From the NCBI GenBank assembly GCA_964529265.1, contig CAZGVW010000003.1:1-55170 (forward strand): a DNA stretch of 55,170 nucleotides, given 5' to 3'. Numbering within the stretch: the first letter of the stretch is position 1; each line of letters opens with the position of its first letter. Of this stretch, positions 47,718 to 55,170 are shown one piece after another. This DNA is from CAZGVW01 sp964529265. Its GTDB lineage: Bacteria > Planctomycetota > Phycisphaerae > Phycisphaerales > UBA1924. Made by a program: the position numbers and the translations under genes. Under the pieces are notes generated by a model. The model was not told the DNA's origin. It saw only the letters and a program-made list of their open reading frames with translations, and ran no database searches.

Positions 47718-50501
47718 ATGCTGACATGGGGGCGCTTGACTGGGAACAGAAACGGCTCGGAGAGCCGTTCCACCAGAAACGGCTCGGGGAACCGTTCCAC
47801 TGGAAACGGCTCGGGCCGATCTTTTTTTTTGAGGCGGGCGTTTTTGGGGGCAGCCGCGGCGGGGGCGATGGCGGCGCTTGGGGCGCGCGAGGCTGGCGCT
47901 GCGACTGATCCGCCGGTGATCACGGACATCGTCGTTGAATCTTTTTCGACGGATGACACGATTTCGATCCGGCTTCCGCAGACGAGCATGCCGCTGTTCA
48001 CGGTGCGCGGGTCGAACTTTCTGCCTTCGGGATCAACCGGGCCGCTCGTCACGCTGCGGCGCGAAGGCGAGGCGGATCGCCACTTCATCGGCACGCAGAC
48101 CACGACGTGGGGCTCGGACGCCGAGGGCGACTGGGTTTCGGTGCATGACATGAACCTCGAGGGCGCTGCGCCCGGGTTCTTCGACGTCATGATCACGCGG
48201 CATCCCACCAACCCCGGCGAGGTGACGCTGGAGGACGGGTTCGAGATCAAGCCGCACGGGCCGGAGACGCTGGTCTCCCGCGGGGCGTGGGGCGGCTATG
48301 TCAACGAGATGCAGCGGGACGGGAACCTGATCTACCTCGGATCTGGCCGGCGGCTGGTGATCCTCGATGCGACGGACGAGATGAACCTGGTGGAACTGGG
48401 GCACATCGATCTGCGCGGCACGGTGATGGATCTCGAAGTGCGGAACGGGTGGGCGTTCGTGTGCACCTATGGAAGATATCCCAACCAGTTCTGCGTGGTG
48501 GATGCGCGGGATCCATCGGCGCCGGAGATGGTGTGGAACTCGGTGGGCCTGCCGAACCGGCCGGGTCCGAGCTTCAACCCCATTTCGCCGCGCGAGATCG
48601 AACTGCACGGCGACTACGCGTACGTGATGAACAGCGAGTTCAAGTTCAACGTGTTCGATATCTCGAACCCGGCGGCGCCCGTGATGCTGGGGTTCTTTGT
48701 TCCGACCACTCCCGATCGCTTCAGGATCTCGGGCGACGTGCTGTACACGATCGGCGGGAGCCCCGACGGCCTCCGCCTGTATGACCTCTCCGCGAGCACC
48801 CTGAACCCGCCGCTTCTCGGCACGGTGATTCTCGACACCGACCTCGATGACGGCAACAGTCCCATGCTGCGCAGCGTGGATGTTGAAGGCGACCGCGCCC
48901 TCTGCGTGCGGGTGGAGGGCTTTCAATACTCGGCCGTGTTGATCGACGTCTCCAATCCGGGGGCGCCCTCCATCATCTCCACGACGAGCCCGACCGAGGG
49001 CATCAACTGGAACAGCGCCGCGCTGGCGCCGGGCCTGGCCTTCGTCGCGGAGGAGGAGAGCCCGGTCTGGCCCCTCGCCAACGACGCCTTCTATCGGGGT
49101 CTTCTCATCTACGACACGGCGACAAATCCCTCCGCGCCGGCGCTCCTGGCCACGCACAAGACGCACGGCAGCGTGGCCGACGTGCGGGTGATCGGGGACA
49201 GGGCGTATGTCTTCGACAGGGGCGAGGGGCTGATCATTCTGGATATCTCGAACCCCGCGCAGCCGCAGCGGCTGGGGCATTACCTCTCGCCCGCGGGCCC
49301 GCGCATGGCGGCGAAGAACGGGGAGCTGCTCTACGTGAGCGACGAGTGGAACGGCTTCGCGGTCGTGGACGTCTCGGACCCGACGCATCCCCGCACCATC
49401 GGCGAATACCAGACGCCGGGCACGGACAAACAGGACCACAGGGGCATCGCGTATCGCGACGGGCTGGTGTACCTGTGCGCGGGGTACGGCGGGCTGGACG
49501 TGGTGGACGTTTCCGACCCGACGAACCCGGTGCGCATCCACAACTTCTTCATGCTCGCGCCCGGCGCCGTGTATACCCTTTACGACGGGCTGGAACTGGA
49601 TGGGAACGTGGCGCATGTCGGCGTGGCCTACTCCGCCTCGCTCGGCGCCACGCCTCTTCGTGCCCTTTGGAACTTGGACATCAGCAACCCGACTTCAGTT
49701 TCATTTCTCGGGGAGTTGTTCCTGGGAACGACCCCCGTCACTGAGCGGATCGAGAGCGCCGGCGGCGTGACCTATCTTTCCGGCAAGGCCAGTCACCCCG
49801 TCTACATCGTCGCGAACGCCGACCCGACCAACCCCGAGATTCTTTCCACGACAGACGGCAACATCCGGGGTTTCGATCTCGAAGACGGCGCCATCTACGC
49901 CGCGGGCGAGTGGCCGCTGAACATCCTGCACGACGAGGCGATCCGGGTGTACGACGTCTCGAACCCGGCGACGCCGACTCCGGTCTCCATGTACAACCCG
50001 AACCGATTCAGGGTCAACGGCGAGGAGGCCAACGACGGCTACTTCGTCTCCACCGTGAAGCGCGGGCACAGGCTGTATGGGCTGGCGCTCTCGGGCGCCA
50101 CCTACCCCACCACCGGCCCGGGCCTGTTCATGCTCGAGCAGGCGAGCCCGGCCGACGCGCCCCGGCTCACCGGCCGCCTGCACGACGAATACATCGGCGA
50201 CCGGTGGGAGGCGCCCATCTTCGTCGAGGAGCCCTTCATCTACGCGCTGTACACGGATTCGGGCGACAACCCGCCGGGCTTCGGGCACGGCGTTGTCATC
50301 GTTGAGCGCATCGAGGCCTCCGGGCCCCTGGGCGACCTGAACGGCGACGGCGCAATCGGCGCGGCGGACCTGGCGCTGCTGCTGGGCGCGTGGGGATCCT
50401 GCCCGGCGCCGCCGGCTGCGTGCGCCGCGGACCTGGATGGCGACGGATCGGTGGGCAGCGCCGACCTCGCGGCGATGCTGGGAGCGTGGGGACAGGGGTA
50501 G
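47718..50501 (+). CDS. exported LVIVD-repeat propeller protein with GC-type dockerin tail
   Basis: A 927-residue protein. The N-terminal 30 residues are a Gly/Asn/Ser/Arg repeat (NGSESRSTR, NGSGNRSTG, NGSG). A twin-arginine-like signal follows (SFFLRRAFLGAAAAGAMAAL). The bulk consists of LVIVD-type propeller blades (LVILDATDEMNLVELGHIDL, LIILDISNPAQPQRLGHY, LDVVDVSDPTNPVRIHNF). Residues near the end form two dockerin loops, DLNGDGAIGAADLALLLGAWG and ADLDGDGSVGSADLAAMLGAWG. Probably exported (possibly folded, via Tat) and attached to the surface through the dockerin. ATG 47718 (GGGGATAGG upstream) is preferred to a TTG at 47697. No catalytic residues recognised. Confidence 0.87.
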   Translation: MLTWGRLTGNRNGSESRSTRNGSGNRSTGNGSGRSFFLRRAFLGAAAAGAMAALGAREAGAATDPPVITDIVVESFSTDDTISIRLPQTSMPLFTVRGSNFLPSGSTGPLVTLRREGEADRHFIGTQTTTWGSDAEGDWVSVHDMNLEGAAPGFFDVMITRHPTNPGEVTLEDGFEIKPHGPETLVSRGAWGGYVNEMQRDGNLIYLGSGRRLVILDATDEMNLVELGHIDLRGTVMDLEVRNGWAFVCTYGRYPNQFCVVDARDPSAPEMVWNSVGLPNRPGPSFNPISPREIELHGDYAYVMNSEFKFNVFDISNPAAPVMLGFFVPTTPDRFRISGDVLYTIGGSPDGLRLYDLSASTLNPPLLGTVILDTDLDDGNSPMLRSVDVEGDRALCVRVEGFQYSAVLIDVSNPGAPSIISTTSPTEGINWNSAALAPGLAFVAEEESPVWPLANDAFYRGLLIYDTATNPSAPALLATHKTHGSVADVRVIGDRAYVFDRGEGLIILDISNPAQPQRLGHYLSPAGPRMAAKNGELLYVSDEWNGFAVVDVSDPTHPRTIGEYQTPGTDKQDHRGIAYRDGLVYLCAGYGGLDVVDVSDPTNPVRIHNFFMLAPGAVYTLYDGLELDGNVAHVGVAYSASLGATPLRALWNLDISNPTSVSFLGELFLGTTPVTERIESAGGVTYLSGKASHPVYIVANADPTNPEILSTTDGNIRGFDLEDGAIYAAGEWPLNILHDEAIRVYDVSNPATPTPVSMYNPNRFRVNGEEANDGYFVSTVKRGHRLYGLALSGATYPTTGPGLFMLEQASPADAPRLTGRLHDEYIGDRWEAPIFVEEPFIYALYTDSGDNPPGFGHGVVIVERIEASGPLGDLNGDGAIGAADLALLLGAWGSCPAPPAACAADLDGDGSVGSADLAAMLGAWGQG
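47751..47830 (+). promoter_or_regulatory. hairpin array ending in T9, attenuator-like, inside the gene start
   Basis: A 27-nt unit beginning GAAACGGCTCGG is repeated nearly three times. Copy 1 forms AACGGCTC (47751-47758) / GAGCCGTT (47762-47769); copy 2 forms AACGG (47778-47782) / CCGTT (47792-47796). Copy 3 forms CGGC-TCGG-GCCG (47807-47818), followed by AT-C and nine Ts (47822-47830). Stem arms from different copies can pair with each other, giving alternative folds, one of them terminator-like. The reading frame runs through it. Confidence 0.5.
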
Positions 50502-50641
50502 GCAATAGGCAATAGGCAAGAGGCAATAGGCAAGAGGCAAGAGGCAAGAGGCAAGAGGCAAGAGGCAAGAGGCAAGAGGCAAGAGGCAAGAGGCAAGAGG
50601 CAAGAGGCAATAGGGCGATAGGCAAGAGGCACTAGGCAGCG
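50501..50641 (+). repeat. heptanucleotide tandem repeat (GGCAAGA/GGCAATA)n
   Basis: About 19-20 head-to-tail 7-bp units start at the last base of the preceding stop codon. Eleven consecutive perfect GGCAAGA units lie at 50529-50605, with GGCAATA, GGGCGATA and GGCACTA variants at the edges. It ends 12 bases before the next gene's ATG. It resembles the short tandemly repeated heptamers known from cyanobacteria. Unit length is not a multiple of three, and the array is outside coding sequence. Confidence 0.95.
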
Positions 50642-50653
50642 AGACGAACGTCA

Positions 50654-51553
50654 ATGGCGATTGGCAGGGCATTCCGCGGCCGGCGGCCGGGCATGGCGCA
50701 TCTGGCGGCTGTGGGTCTGTGCTGCTGCGCAGGGGGGGGCTCCGCGTGCGCGGAGGTTCTGTACGACACGAGGGAGATGGTGGCGGTTGCTGAGGGGTGG
50801 AATCGCGCGTGGCTCTCTGTGATCGGAGGGATGGGCTTCTTCGGGAGCCCGAGGGACAATCAGACTGCGGATGACTTCACCCTCGCGGCAAAAGCGCGCC
50901 TTGGGCGCGTTACGGTCGATTTCATCCATTCGGGAGCAACGCCGGCAGATGTGCCCGCCGGCGGGTTCCTCGTCGAGTTCTTTCCAGATGTTGGCGAACG
51001 CCCCTCAGACGGGGCGTCGATCTCTGTCTCCACGATGTCGTTCACATTGGCGGGCACGTTCGCCCAGGGCGCGCCGCCCCAGTCGAGCCAAGAGCCGCCG
51101 TGGCGCAGCACGTTCATCATCGACTTGGGGTCCAACAATGTCGTCTTACCAGCGGGGCAATGGTGGATCTCAGTACAGGCCCTGGACGACACGCCATTCG
51201 GCTCAGCTTACGCATGGGCAGGTCAGAGCGCGCCTGCGGAGCAGTTCGGCGCGCCGACACATCATCGAGGAGGCGGGCAGGCCCACGGCAATGGCTACCC
51301 AGGGGAAACCAACAACTGGTTCATAGGGCCGGTTGGCTCATCCGCGAGGCAGCAATCGATGCGCGTTGAGTCCGCTGCTTCGGGAGACCTCGACGGCGAC
51401 GGAGTGATCGGGAGCGGCGACCTGGCGATTGTTCTGGGCGCGTGGGGCGCCTGCGGCCAGGGGGGTGTGTGCCCCGCCGACCTGGATGATGACGGAATGG
51501 TGGGGAGCAGCGACCTGGCGCTCATTCTGGGCGCCTGGGGCCAAGGAGGCTGA
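50654..51553 (+). CDS. exported protein with GC-type dockerin tail (paralog 1)
   Basis: A 299-residue protein: N-terminal region with arginines and a hydrophobic stretch (MAHLAAVGLCCCAGGGSACA), then EVLYDTREMVA and a domain of about 200 residues with beta character. It includes WLSVIGGMGFFGS, QTADDFTLAAKARL, GGFLVEFFPDVGERP, LPAGQWWISVQALDDTPFG and NNWFIGP. The tail is two dockerin loops, DLDGDGVIGSGDLAIVLGAWG and DLDDDGMVGSSDLALILGAWG. The middle domain shares its whole layout with the next gene. Function unknown; probably a surface-attached binding domain. The ribosome-binding site is weak, and a second start at 50693 is possible. The heptamer repeat forms its leader. Confidence 0.82.
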   Translation: MAIGRAFRGRRPGMAHLAAVGLCCCAGGGSACAEVLYDTREMVAVAEGWNRAWLSVIGGMGFFGSPRDNQTADDFTLAAKARLGRVTVDFIHSGATPADVPAGGFLVEFFPDVGERPSDGASISVSTMSFTLAGTFAQGAPPQSSQEPPWRSTFIIDLGSNNVVLPAGQWWISVQALDDTPFGSAYAWAGQSAPAEQFGAPTHHRGGGQAHGNGYPGETNNWFIGPVGSSARQQSMRVESAASGDLDGDGVIGSGDLAIVLGAWGACGQGGVCPADLDDDGMVGSSDLALILGAWGQGG

Positions 51554-51649
51554 ACCCCGGGGGCAAGGAGGCTGGAAGTGAAACAAGGGGCCCGCGGGGG
51601 ACGCTTCGCGGAGAGAGACCGGCAGAGCAAGTCGGGAGGAGAGGAACAC

Positions 51650-52543
51650 ATGTCGGCTTTGTTGCGTTCTGTTCGGCGCGCCACGCCGCGGCTCGCACCT
51701 GCGCTGGTGGGCGCCCTGCTGTGCGCTGGGGGAGCGCGCGCGGAGGTGCTGTACGACACAAGGGGGATGGCTGCGGCGGGGACGTGGGACAGCGCCTGGC
51801 TCTCCGTCATCGGCGGGATGGGGCAGTTCGGCAACCTCCGGGACTACCAGACGGCCGACGATTTCACACTGTCGAACCAAACGCGGTTGACGAGCGTTAC
51901 GGTTGACTTCCTTCGCCTAGAAGACAGCGCCGTTCCAGCGGGCGGGTTCCTGGTCGAGTTCTTTGAAGATGTCGGCGAGCGTCCCGCCGACGTGGCGACA
52001 CTTTCTGTCTCGACTTCCACATTCGCCGTGGCCGGGCCGTTCGCGGCCGGCGCCGTCGCCCCTTACAGCACGCAGTCGGCTGGGTGGAGAGCCACGTTCG
52101 TCATCGACCTCTCTCCGAACAACCTGGTTCTTCCCGCCGGGCAGTGGTGGATCGCCGTGCAGGCTGTGGATGAGACACCGTTTGGGGTCCGCTACGCGTG
52201 GATCGGCCAGGTCATGCCTCCAACGCAAATCGGCGGCCCGACGCATCAGCGCGGGGGTGGGGTCGCGCACGGCAACGGCTATCCGGGGCCGGGAACCAGC
52301 AACTGGTTTATTGGTCCACCGAGCCCACTCGCCGTGCAGCAGTCCTTCGAAATCCGAGGATCGACGGTCTCATCGGACCTGGACGGCGACGGATCCGTCG
52401 GCAGCGGCGACCTCGCCATTGTCCTTGGGGCGTGGGGCATGTGCAGCCGCGGCTCCATGTGTCCGGCCGATCTCGACAACGACGGCATGGTCGGCAGCGG
52501 CGACCTCGCGCTCGTGCTTGGCGCCTGGGGGAGCGCTCGTTAG
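51650..52543 (+). CDS. exported protein with GC-type dockerin tail (paralog 2)
   Basis: A 297-residue protein with a clear signal peptide (RLAPALVGALLCAGGARA). The same domain as the preceding gene follows: EVLYDTRGMAA, WLSVIGGMGQFG, QTADDFTLSNQTRLTSVTVDF, GGFLVEFFEDVGERP, LPAGQWWIAVQAVDETPFG, NWFIGPP. It ends in DLDGDGSVGSGDLAIVLGAWG and DLDNDGMVGSGDLALVLGAWG. ATG 51650 is chosen because GGGAGGAGAGG lies just upstream; a start at 51578 would precede the signal with 24 charged residues. Tandem duplicate of the neighbouring gene, 96 nt away. Its role is unknown. Confidence 0.85.
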   Translation: MSALLRSVRRATPRLAPALVGALLCAGGARAEVLYDTRGMAAAGTWDSAWLSVIGGMGQFGNLRDYQTADDFTLSNQTRLTSVTVDFLRLEDSAVPAGGFLVEFFEDVGERPADVATLSVSTSTFAVAGPFAAGAVAPYSTQSAGWRATFVIDLSPNNLVLPAGQWWIAVQAVDETPFGVRYAWIGQVMPPTQIGGPTHQRGGGVAHGNGYPGPGTSNWFIGPPSPLAVQQSFEIRGSTVSSDLDGDGSVGSGDLAIVLGAWGMCSRGSMCPADLDNDGMVGSGDLALVLGAWGSAR

Positions 52544-52564
52544 TCGAAAGGCGCGGCCGTAGCA

Positions 52565-53239
52565 TCACGGCGCAACGCAGGTATTCGGCACGCCGTCGAA
52601 CCAGGTCAACTTCTTGCCGGCGGCACCCGTGACCGCGCTGCAATCAGAGTTCGGATTGTTGAACGTGCCGCTCGTCACGATGTCCTGTTGAACGTTGATC
52701 TGGCCGCTGGTTTGGGCGTTGAAATCGCCCTGAAGTTCCAGATGCTCCCTTTCGAAGCGGAGTGTCCCGCCATACACGGTCTTCCAGCGGTTGGCGCCAG
52801 CGGCATCCTCCAGAGTCAGGCTCGGCCCCAGTTTCGCCGTCGCGCCATCGGCCAGCACGGTTCCCAGGTTGGCGAGCGTGCCGCAGCCCGTGACGCAGGC
52901 GTTCTTCAGCGTCTTGCCCGACTGGATCGTGACCTTGCTGTCGCACTCGATCTCGAGGCTCTCCAGGCACACGGAGACATCCAGAAAGACCTCGAACTCC
53001 TCGGGGATGATGGCCTCGTCGTCATCGTTCTTCGAGCCGGGATAGTCCTTGAAATCGGGCTCGCCGAGGCAGAAGGGGCTCACGATCACAGTCCAGTTCT
53101 CGGGCGTGCTCCAGTTGTCGTCGCTGCCCCGGCCCGTCCACTCGAAGACGAGGCCGGCGGAGGCGAATGGGACGAAAAGAACAGCGGCGGGAACGAGGGC
53201 GCAGACCAGGCGCTGGATGTTCATGACGCATCGAGACAT
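52565..53239 (-). CDS. exported beta-rich protein with shared C-terminal motif (paralog 1)
   Basis: A 224-residue protein. Signal peptide (RLVCALVPAAVLFVPFASA), then LVFEWTGRGSDDNWSTPENW, the W-TG-G---W---NW pattern common at the start of exported beta-helix or autotransporter-like passenger proteins. The middle has short beta repeats (LESLEIECDSKVTIQSGKTL, GTLRFEREHLELQGDFNA) with six cysteines. The C-terminus reads TFNNPNSDCSAVTGAAGKKL, then TWFDGVPNTCVAP, which closely matches the end of the next gene. AAGGAGG precedes the ATG at 53239. No PEP-CTERM or dockerin tail. Function unknown. Confidence 0.8.
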   Translation of the reverse strand: MSRCVMNIQRLVCALVPAAVLFVPFASAGLVFEWTGRGSDDNWSTPENWTVIVSPFCLGEPDFKDYPGSKNDDDEAIIPEEFEVFLDVSVCLESLEIECDSKVTIQSGKTLKNACVTGCGTLANLGTVLADGATAKLGPSLTLEDAAGANRWKTVYGGTLRFEREHLELQGDFNAQTSGQINVQQDIVTSGTFNNPNSDCSAVTGAAGKKLTWFDGVPNTCVAP

Positions 53240-53404
53240 GGCAGGTCCTCCTTGTTCGCCCGGAAGAGGGTGGCCGAACGGAACACGTTGCGCAGGCGAT
53301 CGCCGTGACGCGCCGCTGTGCGCGCTTGAATCGCCGCCCGGCGAGTGGCCTCGCCGGGCGGCGGAAGGTGGTGGAATCGTGCGCCGCTGCCGTTGCACGA
53401 GCAC

Positions 53405-54313
53405 TCAGGGAACGGTGCATGAGGTCGGGACGCCATCGGTCCACGAGAACTTCTTCCCGCTTACGCCATCGACGGCGCTGCAATCAGAGTTCGGGTTGTT
53501 GAAGGTGTCTGTCGTGAGCACATCCTGCTCGACGTAGATCTGTCCGCCGCTCTGGGCGTTGAAGGGGGCCGCCAGGGTCTCGGCCTTCTGGAAGCGCAGG
53601 ATGCCGCCGTCCATGTTCCACTCGGCGGCCGCAATGTCATCGAGGTCGAGGTTGGCGCCGAAGACGATCGGGTTCGCGGCGTTGGCGAGCACCTGGTACT
53701 CGTTCTTGAAGTAGCCGGCGCCGGTGAAGGTCATCTCACCCTGGATGAGCACTTCGGAATAGAACTGATCGCCCGATTCCTCGACCTCGATCGTGGAGCC
53801 GGGATCGGCGCCGATGAGCGAGCCGCTGCCCTCGAACCGGGCCACGGCGCTTCCGCTGGCGCGGGCGAAGAGGAGGCGGCCCTGGTCCACGATCAGTTGG
53901 GCGTCGATCGGGTGGGCGCTGCCGCCGCCGTGCACGGGCCGAAGCGTGACGTTCTGAGCGATGGTGAGCGAGCCGGCGTCAAGATCGATGCCGTCGCCAT
54001 CGACGATCGTGAGCATGTACTGAGTGGAGGGGTTCTGGAGCGCGACGACGGGCGCTGAGGAAGTAGCCCGCAACTCGATGCTGCCGATGACGATGTTTGC
54101 ATCAAGGGCCAGAGTCACAGTGACGGAATCAAATCGCGCGGTGTCACTCGAATCGTCGGGGTACTCGTTGGCGGGCCCGTCCCAATTCATATGATCGGTC
54201 CATCCACCGCTCCCGCCGCCGGTCCACACGAATACAGCTGCCCCAGCGGAACTGGCCACACCGAACGCCGTGATGGCGCCGAACGTGGCGAACCACTTCT
54301 TGCTGATGTTCAT
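53405..54313 (-). CDS. exported beta-rich protein with shared C-terminal motif (paralog 2)
   Basis: A 302-residue protein with a signal peptide (KKWFATFGAITAFGVASSAGA). AVFVWTGGGSGGWTDHMNWDG follows, then a predicted beta-helix region of hydrophobic/Gly alternation (IVIGSIELRATSSAPVVAL, LTIAQNVTLRP). The C-terminus is TFNNPNSDCSAVDGVSGKKF, then SWTDGVPTSCTVP, shared with the gene downstream on the same strand. The ATG at 54313 has GAGGAG about 11 bases upstream. The DNA around the shared C-terminus is also near-identical in short blocks (for example TGCAATCAGAGTTCGG in both). Surface or secreted structural role guessed. Confidence 0.82.
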   Translation of the reverse strand: MNISKKWFATFGAITAFGVASSAGAAVFVWTGGGSGGWTDHMNWDGPANEYPDDSSDTARFDSVTVTLALDANIVIGSIELRATSSAPVVALQNPSTQYMLTIVDGDGIDLDAGSLTIAQNVTLRPVHGGGSAHPIDAQLIVDQGRLLFARASGSAVARFEGSGSLIGADPGSTIEVEESGDQFYSEVLIQGEMTFTGAGYFKNEYQVLANAANPIVFGANLDLDDIAAAEWNMDGGILRFQKAETLAAPFNAQSGGQIYVEQDVLTTDTFNNPNSDCSAVDGVSGKKFSWTDGVPTSCTVP

Positions 54314-55170
54314 GATGCTGATACTCCTCTTCAAAGTGCAGCCACAGCGCGGCCGGCGACGCGCCGGTTTGGCCATGGTGCGGGTTTGGTTCTCTGCAAA
54401 GCCCGCGACGGGGTTGGTGGTCGCGAACGACGGAAGTTGTCCCCGCCGCGGGCACGATTGCGCTTCACTCAACCAACCCATACCTCCGGCGAGGGCTGCC
54501 GCCCTGCGCCGGGGTCTCTTCCGAAGAAGCCCCCTCCGCTGCGAGAGCATGGGGAGGGAGCGCCAATCCCGGGCGCCGTCAGGGCGGGCGCGGGGGAGAG
54601 GCCGATTTCCGAATGCGCCGCCGACCCGGATCGCCGCGAACGGGGGGTGCGGCGAGGCGTGCGGGCCGGGGGCGCGTGTGACTCGCCTTTGGCGGCGGCC
54701 GACGTGGGCGCGCCGGGGAGGGCGAATCCGATGCTTCCGCCGGGCAGGCGGATGAATGGAGTGCGTTGCGCGGTTGCGCTGGGCACTCCGAAGGGAGATG
54801 CGATCTCGCGTTCAAGCCGCGGCGGGGTCGTGGGCGCGGGGGCGCGGGGGAACGGTTCGGGATGTCGGTGGCTCTCCGTGCCGGAGCGTCACAGCGAGGG
54901 CGGGTGGTCCGGGTTGGCGCTGTTGGTGTTGCGCGCCGCCGGGGCCCGCCGCGGGGGTCGTGATCCGTCGCGACCCGTCTCGGCCCTGGGCGCCATCCCC
55001 TGCGAGGGGGGGCGTGCGTGGCCGATCGCGTGTGCGTCCTTAAGCGAGTGACAAAAAAGGGGTGGAGCGCAACACGAGATTGGCAAAAAAGGAAAAAAAT
55101 CTTTGGGGGGGCGGGGGAAAGGGCCCTGGCGGGGTGAAAAACGCGGTTTTTGGGCTGGGGGGGTGGGGGT
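54314..55170. other. window end without supportable gene; low-complexity tail
   Basis: About 850 bases. Promoter for the 53405-54313 gene should lie near 54330-54450. A hairpin GGGG-TCTCTTC / GAAGAAG-CCCC sits at about 54517-54540, similar in loop sequence to stem 4 at 7126-7164. From about 55050 the sequence is dominated by A and G runs and contains no frame with coding character; it may be a contig edge with poor base quality. Confidence 0.6.

Noticed and set aside
48033..49616. A 527-codon minus-strand open frame opposite the LVIVD protein.
   Set aside because: Antisense shadow; the plus strand carries the repeats, signal peptide and dockerin.
50501..50641. The heptamer array as a CRISPR or as coding repeat (LPLASCL in the reverse frame).
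   Set aside because: Units are 7 bp without spacers; reverse frames are only the translation of the repeat.
54469..55051. Several overlapping open frames near the window end.
   Set aside because: None has a ribosome-binding site, recognisable motif or balanced composition; they are frames in GC-rich low-complexity DNA.

Overview
The window is GC-rich chromosomal DNA from a bacterium that most resembles the Planctomycetota, probably the class Phycisphaerae. This rests on four protein features seen together: GC-type dockerin tails (pairs of D-x-DGDG-x-G...DLA-LLGAWG) on exported propeller proteins; short PEP-CTERM-like tails (P-x-PG, hydrophobic stretch, RRRR) on other exported proteins; an ECF sigma factor divergent from a Ser/Thr kinase with TPR repeats; and many hybrid histidine kinases. 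No mobile element, CRISPR array or RNA gene was recognised. Taxonomy is an inference from protein features only.

Layout. 1-2910 (minus): a receiver protein followed by a very large multi-HAMP histidine kinase whose catalytic end lies outside the window. 3235-8055: an exported PEP-CTERM-type protein, two small proteins (one basic, one Cys-rich), an overlapping gene pair encoding a GCS2/YbdK carboxylate-amine ligase and a class II glutamine amidotransferase, a hairpin-rich intergenic region and a PRC-barrel protein. 8102-15359 (minus): a MacAB/TolC-like efflux operon (adaptor, ATPase, two FtsX-type permeases, a Cys-rich lipoprotein and an outer-membrane factor) preceded by a Cys-rich exported protein. 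15803-20946 (minus): three exported surface proteins, one with a GC-type dockerin and two with PEP-CTERM-like tails. 21373-24626: a divergent ECF sigma factor / Ser-Thr kinase pair.

24808-35374 (minus): a nine-gene block (double VOC, jelly-roll plus SMP-30 lactonase, double-YHS lipoprotein, GlcG/HbpS-like protein, GMC oxidoreductase, aquaporin, glucose-dehydrogenase-like SDR, GH63/MGH1-like glycosidase). It can be read as a sugar hydrolysis, oxidation and lactone-hydrolysis module. 35733-45809: a divergent signalling locus with a REC-HDOD protein on one side. On the other side are a CHASE/PAS hybrid kinase, a RedB-like thioredoxin-fold protein, a second hybrid kinase, an Hpt protein and a REC-HD-GYP phosphodiesterase, mostly joined by 4-base start/stop overlaps. 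This is the most complete candidate system here: a redox-linked phosphorelay ending in c-di-GMP breakdown.

45810-54313: a decayed kinase fragment, an unrecognised conserved-looking protein, three dockerin-bearing surface proteins and two tandem exported proteins that share a distinctive C-terminal motif. The last 850 bases hold no supportable gene and end in low-complexity sequence.

Non-coding structure is notable. A dispersed repeat of about 145 bp occurs in two full, one internally deleted and one decayed copy, always beside gene 3' ends. There is also a heptanucleotide tandem repeat between two dockerin genes, a run of four perfect hairpins at 7030-7164, and a hairpin/T9 array inside the start of the 47.7 kb gene.
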